Positions 1-8,647 of a stretch of 60,001 nt of DNA are shown here, one piece after another. Made by a program: the position numbers and the translations under genes. The first letter of the stretch is position 1. Every line of letters starts with the position of its first letter. This DNA comes from a virus, in the IMG/VR virus record IMGVR_UViG_3300042324_001336, positions 1 through 60,001 of that record. One strand, written 5' to 3'. The notes under the pieces are model-generated. The model saw only the letters and a list, made by a program, of their open reading frames with translations. It was not told the origin of the DNA and did no database searches.

Positions 1-415
1 CCAAGAATGCTTCTGTGTACTTAATGATTTCCCATAGTGAATCTTCAAATATTGTGATTGAATTAGCTTCGTGAGTTCTAATCAATTTAAGGGCAACCTC
101 AGCCTTAGCAGATTCTCTTCCAAGAAAGAACGTTTTATCGAATAAGATTCCGCCATTATCTCTAAGTATTTCAAGAACTCTTTCTTGACAGGCTTTAACT
201 CGGTGAGTTATTAAAAAACTAAGAACGTCTGGTTGCGCTTGAGTTTGCTCGCAAGTATTTAAGATTGCTCGAATGTTGAACTCCGGTGATAAAGACTCAG
301 GCGAGTCAAACCAGTCGTAGGGCGTAATTCCCTTTGCTTCTTTGCATGTGTAACCTGGCACTCTAAAGAGAGTTTCGTCAAAGTCGAATATGTTAATATG
401 AATATGATTTTCCAT
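1..415 (-). CDS. HAD-superfamily phosphatase, partial
   Basis: The reading frame starts at the ATG at 415 and is still open at the window edge, so the C-terminus is missing. Residues 10-15 read FDFDET, the DxDx(T/V) nucleophile motif of HAD phosphatases, followed by LFRVPGYT. A Trp-Phe pair near residue 34 and an FDKTFFLGR segment resemble the HAD domains found with 'Swiss army knife' RNA-repair proteins, but that sub-assignment is inference. It is divergent from the next gene, and a GTATATTA box lies in the shared spacer at about 450-459. A second HAD of this kind lies at 18100-18672. Confidence 0.7.
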   Translation of the reverse strand, partial: MENHIHINIFDFDETLFRVPGYTCKEAKGITPYDWFDSPESLSPEFNIRAILNTCEQTQAQPDVLSFLITHRVKACQERVLEILRDNGGILFDKTFFLGRESAKAEVALKLIRTHEANSITIFEDSLWEIIKYTEAFL

Positions 416-428
416 AGAGTATTTTACT

Positions 429-437
429 GATAAATAA
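429..437 (+). promoter_or_regulatory. T4-type late promoter motif GATAAATAA
   Basis: It lies 29 nt before the start at 467 and matches the T4 late-promoter core TATAAATA except at the first base. Confidence 0.5.
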
Positions 438-466
438 CCTAGTAGTTTTATCTAATATACTAAATT

Positions 467-937
467 ATGAACAGATCGCTAAGAAAAACAAGAGAATACG
501 ATGGAAACCATTATCAATTGGTTAGAGACTGTGTGCAGGCGCAAAAACCTTTCGTAATTTATAACTTTACTAATTCAAAACAGTACAATCAAGTCCTAAA
601 AGACCTAGATGACTATGGCAAGCTGCCTTATGTGCTACAAATACTAAATTCAATAGAAAATAGCGGCCACCGGATCAAGAGATCATTTCCTAGTATCTTT
701 GTTACTAATGAGGGTTCTGACGTATCTCATGAGCAATTCAAGGAGATGGTTAGAGGGTCAATTCAGCACTATAAATTAGACTCAGTTGTATGCCTTTACG
801 ATGGAGGCGTCTCTGTCTTCTACACAAACGGTGATCATCATGAACTTGGGGATTCAATTTACTCAAGTAATATAATTCAAGAGTTCAATAGTGACTTCTA
901 TCAAATCGAAAGTCTATATTATTGCTTTATCAGTTAA
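467..937 (+). CDS. Hypothetical protein, 156 aa
   Basis: I do not recognise this protein. It is soluble-looking, rich in Tyr and Asn, and has no signal peptide or membrane segment. The ATG at 467 is the first in frame and follows a late-type motif by 29 nt. The next gene starts 32 nt downstream in the same direction, so it may belong to the recombination block (UvsY-like, UvsW) or be an independent late gene. Confidence 0.6.
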   Translation: MNRSLRKTREYDGNHYQLVRDCVQAQKPFVIYNFTNSKQYNQVLKDLDDYGKLPYVLQILNSIENSGHRIKRSFPSIFVTNEGSDVSHEQFKEMVRGSIQHYKLDSVVCLYDGGVSVFYTNGDHHELGDSIYSSNIIQEFNSDFYQIESLYYCFIS

Positions 938-969
938 AACTTACTGCAAGTTTTTGATAAAATATAGGT

Positions 970-1410
970 ATGGAAGAAACTACCCCAAAAAGAACTATTG
1001 CTGAAGTTTTTAGAGAGAAACGAGAATCGTTCTCTGGCGAAATCTATGTAGGAATCAAACTTCTCGAGCACATTCGTAAGATTCCTGAGGCTCAAGTGAC
1101 ATTTCTTAGCTTAAGGCAGAGAATGCTTGAGGAGAATCACACTCTTATTGAGCACTTTACTCAACTTAAGAAGACTTTCCGTGAAAAGAAGGGTGAAGAG
1201 TGGATCGATGCATCAAAGAATCATCAAATGAGGTATGGCGCTAATGAAAAGAATACAATAGTTGATGGAAAGACCGCCTCGCTTAAAGAAAAGATCGAAC
1301 AGGTTGAAAATCAGATAACTTTTTACTCAGATTCCATTAAAACAATTGACGCAGTTCTATTTGGTATTAAAACCAGATTAGACGTACAAAAGCTCCTAGA
1401 CGGGCATTAA
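970..1410 (+). CDS. uvsY: UvsY-like recombination mediator (putative)
   Basis: A 146-residue, highly charged, mostly helical protein immediately before uvsW; T4 UvsY is 137 residues and its gene lies in the uvsW region. The C-terminal part (IDAVLFGIKTRLDVQKLL) resembles the T4 UvsY end in pattern, an AI-K helix followed by an I-x-M/L helix. T4 UvsY loads UvsX recombinase on gp32-coated single-stranded DNA. The call rests on size, composition, position and weak sequence likeness. An unrelated coiled-coil protein is the alternative. Confidence 0.45.
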   Translation: MEETTPKRTIAEVFREKRESFSGEIYVGIKLLEHIRKIPEAQVTFLSLRQRMLEENHTLIEHFTQLKKTFREKKGEEWIDASKNHQMRYGANEKNTIVDGKTASLKEKIEQVENQITFYSDSIKTIDAVLFGIKTRLDVQKLLDGH

Positions 1411-1425
1411 AAATATTTTAAATGC

Positions 1426-2976
1426 TTGTTAACCTTTAAATTATCAAACGATCGACAATTTCTTGTACTTGTAAGCCATGACACAAAGGGCGAACTCAAA
1501 GATCTTCAATTCTATTTTAAAAAGAGGCAAAAAGGCTATCTTTTTAATCGTCTATATAAACGAAAGTTATGGGACGGATACGACCATTTTGTTGTAGTCG
1601 ATAAAGAAACCGGCGCTCACAAAATCGGAGTCGGCCTTTGGAAAGAACTATTTAATTTCAGTAAGAAATTTGAGTATGAGGTTCATATCGAAGATTATGA
1701 GAAATTATTTAACTTAAATTTCACAAAGGATCAACTTGCAAAGTTTACGTCAGTTATGCTGGATGGTTCAAACATTGAGGCTAGAGACTATCAATTAGAG
1801 GCAGTATTTCGTGCCTTAAAATACAAGTTCTGTTCTCTTGAACTTGCAACATCTGCTGGTAAAACAATTATTTTCTTTTTATATTTAGCCTTTCTTAAGA
1901 GAAAGGGTATTCTCGCCGGAAATGGCAAAAAAGCCCTAATCGTAGTTCCTAGAGCTGGACTAGTTAGTCAAACTGCTGAAAAATTCACAGACGATTACAA
2001 TACCGGTCTGATGAGCTTTAACGTAATGACGATCGGCGGAAAGAGTAAGTACACAGACAAAGCATTTGCTGAATCTGAGATAGTTATTTCAACTTACCAA
2101 AGTCTAATTAACAGACCTCCTGAATTCTTCAAGGAATTTAGCATTGTTTGTATCGATGAGTGTCACACAAGTAGAGGAAACTCTGTTCGGGATATTTTAA
2201 TACAGTCAGTTAATGTCGAATACAAACTTGGACTTTCCGGAACAATTAAAATAGAAGAAGACTATTCGGATTTCTTCAGAATTCAAGAATTTCTTGGTCC
2301 ATTAAGTATGACTCTATCCGCAAGTCACTTAATTGAGAATAACTACTCACCTGATGTCTATATTAAAATGGTTTACTTAGAATATCCTAAAACTGAACCT
2401 TTTGTTGAGAAATACATGGCTCTGCGAGAAGAAGGAAAGTCCGGTAAAGAGATGTACGACTCTGAAAAAGCGTTCATTGTCTCTTACGAACCTAGAATTG
2501 ACTTCATTTCTGCATTCGTTAAGAAACTTGAAGGAAATACTTTGATTCTATACATAAACGTTAAGGATCAGTACGGCCAGCGTATTTGTGATAAGATTAA
2601 GGAATGGAGAGAGCACGTTTATTACATAGACGGTGGTGTTGATAGCTCAGATCGTGATGAATATCAAAGAATTATGGAAGCTGGTCCTGGCGTTACACTA
2701 GTCGCATCATACGGAACTTTCTCTACTGGAATTGACTTAAAAAACGTTAATCACATTATCTTGGCCGAGAGTTACAAATCTGAGGTAACAATACGTCAAT
2801 CTATTGGTAGGGGAATGCGTGGATTAAAAGGGAAAGTTAAGGTAACGATTTACGATCTAATAGACGATCTTAATGGCTACATCGTTAAGCACGGTCATGC
2901 TAGAGAGAAAATTTATAAGAGTCAGAAATTCATTGTGTCAAAACACAAATTTGACTTAAATAGATTCGTTAATTAA
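1426..2976 (+). CDS. uvsW: UvsW-like ATP-dependent DNA/RNA helicase
   Basis: Superfamily 2 helicase of 516 aa. The first ~95 residues match the T4 UvsW N-terminal domain (KKRQKGYLFNRLY...WDGYDHF). Walker A is ATSAGKT at 141-147, motif II is DECH at 244-247, and motif VI is QSIGRGMRG at about 458-466. In T4, UvsW unwinds R-loops and branched intermediates and drives the switch from origin- to recombination-dependent replication. It starts 16 nt after the UvsY-like gene. Its stop overlaps by 4 bp the stop of the convergent gene 2973-3773. Confidence 0.92.
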   Translation: MLTFKLSNDRQFLVLVSHDTKGELKDLQFYFKKRQKGYLFNRLYKRKLWDGYDHFVVVDKETGAHKIGVGLWKELFNFSKKFEYEVHIEDYEKLFNLNFTKDQLAKFTSVMLDGSNIEARDYQLEAVFRALKYKFCSLELATSAGKTIIFFLYLAFLKRKGILAGNGKKALIVVPRAGLVSQTAEKFTDDYNTGLMSFNVMTIGGKSKYTDKAFAESEIVISTYQSLINRPPEFFKEFSIVCIDECHTSRGNSVRDILIQSVNVEYKLGLSGTIKIEEDYSDFFRIQEFLGPLSMTLSASHLIENNYSPDVYIKMVYLEYPKTEPFVEKYMALREEGKSGKEMYDSEKAFIVSYEPRIDFISAFVKKLEGNTLILYINVKDQYGQRICDKIKEWREHVYYIDGGVDSSDRDEYQRIMEAGPGVTLVASYGTFSTGIDLKNVNHIILAESYKSEVTIRQSIGRGMRGLKGKVKVTIYDLIDDLNGYIVKHGHAREKIYKSQKFIVSKHKFDLNRFVN

Positions 2977-3773
2977 TAGTCTTCTGAATCAGAGGTCCAT
3001 ACGTAAAAATCAGCTAATGCAGTCTGTCTAAATCTATTAATATCATCTTTAATTGCATCAAGATCCCTTTCTATTTGATACAATTCATTCAGTTTTTCAC
3101 GTAACCAGTTTTCAACTTCATCTCGAGCTTCAATAATCTCCTCTGCTTTAGCAGCAGTCTCTTCATCAATTATTCCAAACTCAATGAGCTCAGCAGTCTC
3201 TTCTGGATTTTCAATGATTTGTTTTAGTAACTGAATTGATCCAGCATTTGCGTCTGCTACTTCTTCTAAGTACATATCGAATTTATCTTCTAGAATTCTT
3301 TCCAAGTCAGAATGACTGTCCTCCATTGCTAGTAATAGCCAGCCTCCGCTTTGGCCCCCTACTCCAACTTTAGTTAACCAGTCATACGTATTCATATAGT
3401 CTTCTGAATTAACTTCGTAAGTCTCTTCCATGAATCTACCCCACTGATCCCACATTGCTGATTCTAATGACGACTCATCTTCTTCAATTTCCTCAGCTGA
3501 ATATCCTTTTAGTGCTGCCCATTTCTGTACATCTGGGTATGAGTGGATTTTCATGTCTAGTGCATAATGGTCGTTTCTAAAATTTCGACTTTCTCTATTA
3601 TACCAGTAAGTATCCTCCAATTCATTAACCTGTTTATCAAAGTCTTTAAGTAGATCCAATATAACAGAATCTTCTGTGAACTTATTTAGGTATTGAGCAT
3701 AGTGATTTGCGTAATTCCAATCACCTCTTTCTAGAATAAATTGTGAAAATGTATGGAGTCTTTTACCTAGCAT
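2973..3773 (-). CDS. Putative internal head protein with capsid-targeting-like N-terminus
   Basis: 266 aa, acidic, mostly helical, no recognised enzyme domain. The start MLGKRLHTFSQFILE fits a motif shared by at least eight proteins here (basic/hydrophobic start, F-x-x-F-I/V-x-E) and resembles the T4 internal-protein targeting peptide MKTYQEFIAEA. It is the last of three minus genes behind the late-type motif at 4656-4664 and overlaps 3763-4035 by 11 bp. Packaging into the capsid is inference. Confidence 0.6.
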   Translation of the reverse strand: MLGKRLHTFSQFILERGDWNYANHYAQYLNKFTEDSVILDLLKDFDKQVNELEDTYWYNRESRNFRNDHYALDMKIHSYPDVQKWAALKGYSAEEIEEDESSLESAMWDQWGRFMEETYEVNSEDYMNTYDWLTKVGVGGQSGGWLLLAMEDSHSDLERILEDKFDMYLEEVADANAGSIQLLKQIIENPEETAELIEFGIIDEETAAKAEEIIEARDEVENWLREKLNELYQIERDLDAIKDDINRFRQTALADFYVWTSDSEDY

Positions 3774-4035
3774 TCTTTGCTTTAGTTGTTTCTTTTAACT
3801 CCATGTAGTTTGAGAAGCTTTGAACCTTATTTTCAGCTAACTGTAATTCCATTGATCGTACTTGAACTTGGGGTTGGCTTTGAGGCTGGGCCGGTTGAGG
3901 CGTTTGAATTTTATTAACTAATTCACTTACTTTAGTTTGAATTGACTGTAGCTTTTTTACTTGATCTGTCGTTAGTTGAGTTAAGTTCTCTTCTACCGTA
4001 TACAGATACTCAATGAATGAATCCAATTGTTCCAT
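3763..4035 (-). CDS. Hypothetical small protein, 90 aa
   Basis: An N-terminal helix (1-40) is followed by a Pro/Gln-rich linker (about 44-56) and a C-terminal helix containing VQSFSNYMEL, which loosely resembles the F-x-x-F/Y-x-E motif of the neighbouring N-termini but sits at the other end. The start codon directly abuts the stop of 4036-4638, so the pair is probably translationally coupled. Function unknown. Confidence 0.6.
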   Translation of the reverse strand: MEQLDSFIEYLYTVEENLTQLTTDQVKKLQSIQTKVSELVNKIQTPQPAQPQSQPQVQVRSMELQLAENKVQSFSNYMELKETTKAKNAR

Positions 4036-4638
4036 TTAGATTGATATTTTTGAGGCAATTACAATGCCAAGTATTAGCTTTGCATAAATCAGTCTAAAAT
4101 GAAGAAACGTGAAAATCACGTCACATTCTGCCTTTGATAATTTAACCAGACCAGTTTTAGTGTAAAGCTTATTCAAATTATTTATTAGTGTCACAGTTTG
4201 GTTAACTGACCTATTTCCTACTAGACCTGCCAGCACTTCGTTAAACGTTTCCTGGCTAAGAGAGCTCTTGCGATCTGAAACAAGAGTCATCCATTCATCC
4301 GCTTCTAAAGACATGTCGCGTTTTACTAAAAGATCCTTGGTTTTAATACCTCGGTCAATTCGCTTAGCTATCCTGTCAAGTTTTGTGATGGATTCAGCAA
4401 TTTCACCGATCCAAATAAGTTCATCCTTTACAATTGAGATACTTGCGTTGATTGGAGATCCGGTGTGTCTAAAATTGATAACATACGGAGTTGATGATCT
4501 GCTTGTTTCAAAATCGTCATCGAACATCACAGCAGCGACTGGAGAAGTTGATATTTGAATATCAAAGTCTTTATCAAATGGAAAATTGCTTAAAAATGGA
4601 TAAGCTCTATTAATTACAGAGCGATCAGTGTTTACCAT
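4036..4638 (-). CDS. Hypothetical protein, 200 aa
   Basis: First gene of the three-gene minus cassette (4638 to 2973), preceded by a late-type motif. The N-terminal half is beta-rich, the middle helical and charged, and the last ~30 residues (FRLIYAKLILGIVIASKISI) are hydrophobic and could touch a membrane. No family recognised. The cassette lies antisense just upstream of the polymerase fragment, exactly where the missing polymerase half would be expected. Confidence 0.6.
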   Translation of the reverse strand: MVNTDRSVINRAYPFLSNFPFDKDFDIQISTSPVAAVMFDDDFETSRSSTPYVINFRHTGSPINASISIVKDELIWIGEIAESITKLDRIAKRIDRGIKTKDLLVKRDMSLEADEWMTLVSDRKSSLSQETFNEVLAGLVGNRSVNQTVTLINNLNKLYTKTGLVKLSKAECDVIFTFLHFRLIYAKLILGIVIASKISI

Positions 4639-4655
4639 GTTTTCAACTTTTTAGT

Positions 4656-4664
4656 TATTTATTT
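4656..4664 (-). promoter_or_regulatory. Late promoter motif AAATAAATA
   Basis: It lies on the minus strand 17 nt before the start at 4638, a one-base variant of TATAAATA. Confidence 0.45.
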
Positions 4665-4709
4665 GGTAAATTAAACCCAAATGAATATTCACAAGTACAA
4701 TACTCGTAT

Positions 4710-6335
4710 ATGTCAAAACAGTTAGAACAGCAAATTAAATCACTAGATTTAAAGCAGAATGCAATTAAAATCTTAATTAACTCATTCTATGGTGCCTTCG
4801 GTAACCGATATTTCTATTTTCATAATAACGAAATAGCTAAATCTATTACTCTACAAGGTCAAGATTTAATTAAATTCTCAATCCGGGCAGTAAATCACTA
4901 CTTTCAGCACAAGTGGCACCTAGATACTGAACTTCATGAAATTTTAGGAATTTCAGACAAAAAAGTTTCTCAAATTGAAAAAGAAGCTGCAATTTACACA
5001 GATACTGACTCTGTGTATGTCTGTTTTGATTATGCAATTCAGTCAGTAGAAGGATTAGACTTAGATAATAAAGAGTCTCTTGAGTTCTGTTTGGCAATTA
5101 ACCGAAACCGATTAAAGGATTATTTTGAACAAGCTTTTGAGAAATACGCAGTTCATTTCAACACAGACAATCGCCAAAATTTTGAGCTTGAAAATCTTTC
5201 TAGTTCAGGAATCTGGCTCGCTAAGAAGAAATACATCTTAAGCGTATCATATAAAGATAATAAGCACGAACGACTACTTGATAAAGAATCATTAATCATT
5301 AAGGGTCTTGAAGCAATTCAAGCTTCCTATCCAATTTGGGCAAGACAGCACTTACAAAAGCTGTATTCATATCTTTTAGGAATCGGGTATAACTTGGATC
5401 TTGAAGAAGACTTGATTCCGAAATTACAGGCTCTAAAAGACGAGTGTAATTCGCTAACGGTCGATGAGATTGCTTTTAACTTCTCAGTTCGAGTTTACGA
5501 AGATTACCTAAAGAGCCTAAATCCATTAGTAATGGAGAAAGGAATGCCGATTTACGGTAGAGCTGCTGCATATCACAATCACGTGATAAAGAAAACCAAA
5601 AATCAAAAGTATGCATTGATACGAAGCGGTTCAAAGATTAAATTTTACTATGCTTCGCCGAATGAGTATGAATTTGATATTTTTGCGTACGCTCCAGGCT
5701 CTTATCCAGAAGAATTCGCAGTGCCTATGGATAGAGATCAACAGTTCTTCCGATTAATCATTGAGCCAATTAATAAATTATTAGTTGCAATGGGTTATCC
5801 GGAATTAACTTCAGCCCTTGTTCGTAAAGTTGAACTTGTTAAATCAAGAAGCCGTAGCAAAGAATTCACAAACGAAGAAACTTTCCCACTGTATGCAGTT
5901 GACTCAAAAACTCTAGCCTATTCTGAAATTCCGGAAAGCTGCCAAGAATACATTGGTAATCCAGACAAGCCGGTACCTGCGAATTTATTCCCAGTTTACA
6001 TTTCAGCAATTTCTAAATTTGGCCTAAATACAGTAATCGTTCCAAAACACGAACTTACTAAGTATCGCGATCGAGTAGCAAAGAAATTAGGAATTGAAGT
6101 AGAAGATCCATTTGCAATTCCAGTTGAAGTGATGCAAGAATACTTAAGATCGAATGGCTGGAGCGAAATAATCAATACTCCGTCTGGTGGTTCATGGTTG
6201 CAAACTGACAAGTACGAAAAAGCTGTTAAAACCGGAAAGGATTACTACAAAATGGGATACGATCTTGACAAAGCTTACAAAAACGCAACTAAACCAAAAC
6301 CTGTAAAGAAGGTAACTATAACTGATGAGAATTGA
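4710..6335 (+). CDS. 43: Family B DNA polymerase, C-terminal half only (gp43-like)
   Basis: 541 aa beginning at the fingers/palm. Motif B is KILINSFYG with NSFYG at 24-28, and motif C is YTDTDSV at 96-102 with both catalytic Asp; palm and thumb follow. The 3'-5' exonuclease domain and palm motif A (SLYPS type) are absent, whereas T4 gp43 is about 900 aa in one chain. Upstream lies an antisense late cassette. The frame is open upstream of 4710 without an obvious better start. Split gp43 is known in some Aeromonas T4-like phages. The gene overlaps the primase by 11 bp. Confidence 0.88.
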   Translation: MSKQLEQQIKSLDLKQNAIKILINSFYGAFGNRYFYFHNNEIAKSITLQGQDLIKFSIRAVNHYFQHKWHLDTELHEILGISDKKVSQIEKEAAIYTDTDSVYVCFDYAIQSVEGLDLDNKESLEFCLAINRNRLKDYFEQAFEKYAVHFNTDNRQNFELENLSSSGIWLAKKKYILSVSYKDNKHERLLDKESLIIKGLEAIQASYPIWARQHLQKLYSYLLGIGYNLDLEEDLIPKLQALKDECNSLTVDEIAFNFSVRVYEDYLKSLNPLVMEKGMPIYGRAAAYHNHVIKKTKNQKYALIRSGSKIKFYYASPNEYEFDIFAYAPGSYPEEFAVPMDRDQQFFRLIIEPINKLLVAMGYPELTSALVRKVELVKSRSRSKEFTNEETFPLYAVDSKTLAYSEIPESCQEYIGNPDKPVPANLFPVYISAISKFGLNTVIVPKHELTKYRDRVAKKLGIEVEDPFAIPVEVMQEYLRSNGWSEIINTPSGGSWLQTDKYEKAVKTGKDYYKMGYDLDKAYKNATKPKPVKKVTITDEN

Positions 6336-7449
6336 GGAAATAACCGCATTCATTGAAACCTTATTACGTAAGAGATTCCACGATGTTCCTGAGAAACAAA
6401 AAATTGATGGAGAGACTGGCCGTAAGCTAAATTTCGCGTGTCCAATTTGCGGAGACTCGGACAAGAAGGTTTCAAAGAAGCGTGGTAACCTCTATTTAGA
6501 TACTGGGGCTTATAAATGTTTTAATGATGGTTGTATGGCATATATGACCATGGGAGAATTTGTTGCCAGAATGAGTAAGGAACATGGAATCATGCTTCCA
6601 AGCTTTATCCTAGATACAGAATACTCACCAGTTGCAAAACCCAAAAAGACAGAGAATCAATTAATTAGATTCTTAACATCCGATACATCAAGTCTTGTTA
6701 CAATAACTGAAGTAATCAATAGGTTCTCGTTAAAGAGACTTGATATGGTTTCAGAAGAATCTAGAGCGTATCAGTACATAAAGGGCCGAGCGATCAACTT
6801 AATTGAAGATTTCGGAGATTGTCTCTATACTGATTCATCCGATAATAAAGTCTATATTTTTAATTTCGATAGAAGATCCGGTAAAATACTAGGATTCTCA
6901 ATTAGAAGTCTCGATCCAAATTCCGAACGTAAGTACATAATCAAGTCATATTCCGATATTATTCATATCTTCTCTCAGATAGGACTCTCGAAGGATCTGG
7001 TGGAAGATGCGAACTTTCTTAATAACTACTTCAATATCTTGAACGTTGACTTCAGCAAGCCAATCAGAATGACTGAGGGTCAATTCGATTCAATGTTCAT
7101 AACTAACGCGATTGCAACCTCTGGTGCATCTAAAGCCAGAAGTATTTTCTCTAATCTAGGGTCAAAGGGTGCTACTCAAGTTATATTTGACCGAGATAAG
7201 GCAGGCAAGACTCAAATGATGAATTTTATCCAGCAAGGATACTCTGTGTTTTTGTGGAATAAAGCAATCGGTGACCTAAAGAGAAAATTTAGTTCTACTG
7301 AAGATATGATGGCTCTACAAAAAGTCAAAGATATTAATGACCTTTTCTGTTACATGCATGACAGAAATTCAAATACTTCAATTGAAAGCTTTAATGAATG
7401 GATCAATAGTTATTTTAGCGATTCCGTGTTTGACATGGCGTACCTATAA
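6325..7449 (+). CDS. 61: DNA primase, gp61-like
   Basis: 374 aa, close to T4 gp61 (342 aa). An N-terminal zinc-binding module has Cys39, Cys42, and a KCFNDGC pair near 65-71. A TOPRIM fold follows, with Glu251 in MTEGQFDS and DRD at 289-291 as metal-binding residues. It makes the RNA primers for lagging-strand synthesis together with the replicative helicase. Its start overlaps the polymerase fragment by 11 bp and its stop lies inside the late promoter of the next gene. Confidence 0.87.
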   Translation: MRIEEITAFIETLLRKRFHDVPEKQKIDGETGRKLNFACPICGDSDKKVSKKRGNLYLDTGAYKCFNDGCMAYMTMGEFVARMSKEHGIMLPSFILDTEYSPVAKPKKTENQLIRFLTSDTSSLVTITEVINRFSLKRLDMVSEESRAYQYIKGRAINLIEDFGDCLYTDSSDNKVYIFNFDRRSGKILGFSIRSLDPNSERKYIIKSYSDIIHIFSQIGLSKDLVEDANFLNNYFNILNVDFSKPIRMTEGQFDSMFITNAIATSGASKARSIFSNLGSKGATQVIFDRDKAGKTQMMNFIQQGYSVFLWNKAIGDLKRKFSSTEDMMALQKVKDINDLFCYMHDRNSNTSIESFNEWINSYFSDSVFDMAYL

Positions 7450-7452
7450 ATA
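7445..7452 (+). promoter_or_regulatory. T4 late promoter TATAAATA, leaderless spacing
   Basis: Exact TATAAATA followed by 5 nt (ACTAT) and then the ATG at 7458. With T4 geometry the start point would be the A of the start codon. Confidence 0.7.
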
Positions 7453-7457
7453 ACTAT

Positions 7458-7964
7458 ATGAAACCGAAAGAGCAGAAGAGCATCAAGACTTTCTTAAAAC
7501 CGCGAGCTGGAACAATCCGTCAGGGATACTTTAAACCAGCGTTCCCTGAGAAGTACGTTGGCGATACTTCGCAAATAATATTCAGATCAAGCTGGGAATT
7601 CAAATTCCTAAAATGGTGTGATCACAGCCCGACTGTTATTAAATACTCAAGCGAACCAGTAGGAATTCCTTACTATTCTCCTCTTGATAAACGCGGACAC
7701 ACATATTATGTTGATTTTTATATCGTAACCAAAGATAGCTCAGGAAAGGAGCAGTCTTGGTTAATTGAGGTAAAGCCTGACAAGTATACCAAACCACCTA
7801 CTGCCCCAGCAAGAATGACTGACAAGCAAACTGCAAGTTATGTATATGCAGCCAAGCAATACATTGTAAATCAGGCAAAATTTGAAGCAGCTAAAGAGTT
7901 CGCTTCAGTAAGAGGTTTAAAATTTGGGATAATAACCGAAAACTTTCTGTTCAAATCAATATAA
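7458..7964 (+). CDS. 4: Head completion protein gp4-like (nuclease fold)
   Basis: 168 aa, similar to T4 gp4 (150 aa) over most of its length: IIFRSSWEFKFLKW near 35-50, YYVDFYIVTKDSSGKEQSWLIEVKP near 75-105, and RGLKFGIITE near the C-terminus. The D...E-x-K pattern resembles the PD-(D/E)xK nuclease core. In T4, gp4 acts with gp50 to complete the packaged head before tail joining. It is the first gene of a late operon (gp4, unknown, portal) behind a perfect TATAAATA box. Confidence 0.92.
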   Translation: MKPKEQKSIKTFLKPRAGTIRQGYFKPAFPEKYVGDTSQIIFRSSWEFKFLKWCDHSPTVIKYSSEPVGIPYYSPLDKRGHTYYVDFYIVTKDSSGKEQSWLIEVKPDKYTKPPTAPARMTDKQTASYVYAAKQYIVNQAKFEAAKEFASVRGLKFGIITENFLFKSI

Positions 7965-7973
7965 AAGATATAA

Positions 7974-8639
7974 ATGACGCAATTAGAAACTATACAAGAC
8001 TTTTATCAAAACGGAACAGACCCGGACTTTAGTCCAAACCCAAATCACGTATTCATAAATATGACTCGTGGTGGAGACCGTACTATTCTGATTCCTGGTC
8101 ATTTTTATACTCATACTGAACTTGAACCAATTGGGCCAGATCAGGTTCCAACTTGGGACGAATACGAATTACTTAAATATCCTTCCGTAAAAGATGTGGC
8201 CCTTGCTGCAAAATATCGAGTAAAGAAGCCGTATTATGATAACCGCCCCATATTTCTAGCATTAAGCCCTGATGGATTGGGCCTAAATGTTAAATTAATG
8301 TCCCAACCTCTAAGAAAACGGTTTATTCGGACATACTTAAATAAAATGAGTACTCCATTAGCTAACTGTTTTGAAGACGGCAACCTAATGGAATTTAATA
8401 AACGAATCAGGGAACGAGCAGTTGCTCCATTTTTTACGGTCGATACGACATTTATAAAGACCCTACTTGGAATGCCGGACATTAAATTCAATCTTCTGGT
8501 GAATAAATACAATAGAGAAAAGATGCGAAACTTAACCCTTATCGACTGGGATACTGTTCCTAACTTACACTTAGCGAACTATTCAACTGACAGGACAATA
8601 TCGGCTAGATCAAGTTTCTCTCTATTTGAAATAAAATAA
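7974..8639 (+). CDS. Probable virion/neck structural protein
   Basis: 221 aa, unrecognised family, placed between gp4 and the portal with 8-9 nt gaps, so it is very likely late and structural. The segment RPIFLALSPDGLGLNVKLM (about 92-110) followed by RKRFIRTYL resembles conserved stretches in uncharacterised T4-like structural proteins, from memory rather than a search. No signal peptide or membrane helix. Confidence 0.6.
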   Translation: MTQLETIQDFYQNGTDPDFSPNPNHVFINMTRGGDRTILIPGHFYTHTELEPIGPDQVPTWDEYELLKYPSVKDVALAAKYRVKKPYYDNRPIFLALSPDGLGLNVKLMSQPLRKRFIRTYLNKMSTPLANCFEDGNLMEFNKRIRERAVAPFFTVDTTFIKTLLGMPDIKFNLLVNKYNREKMRNLTLIDWDTVPNLHLANYSTDRTISARSSFSLFEIK

Positions 8640-8647
8640 ACAATTAA

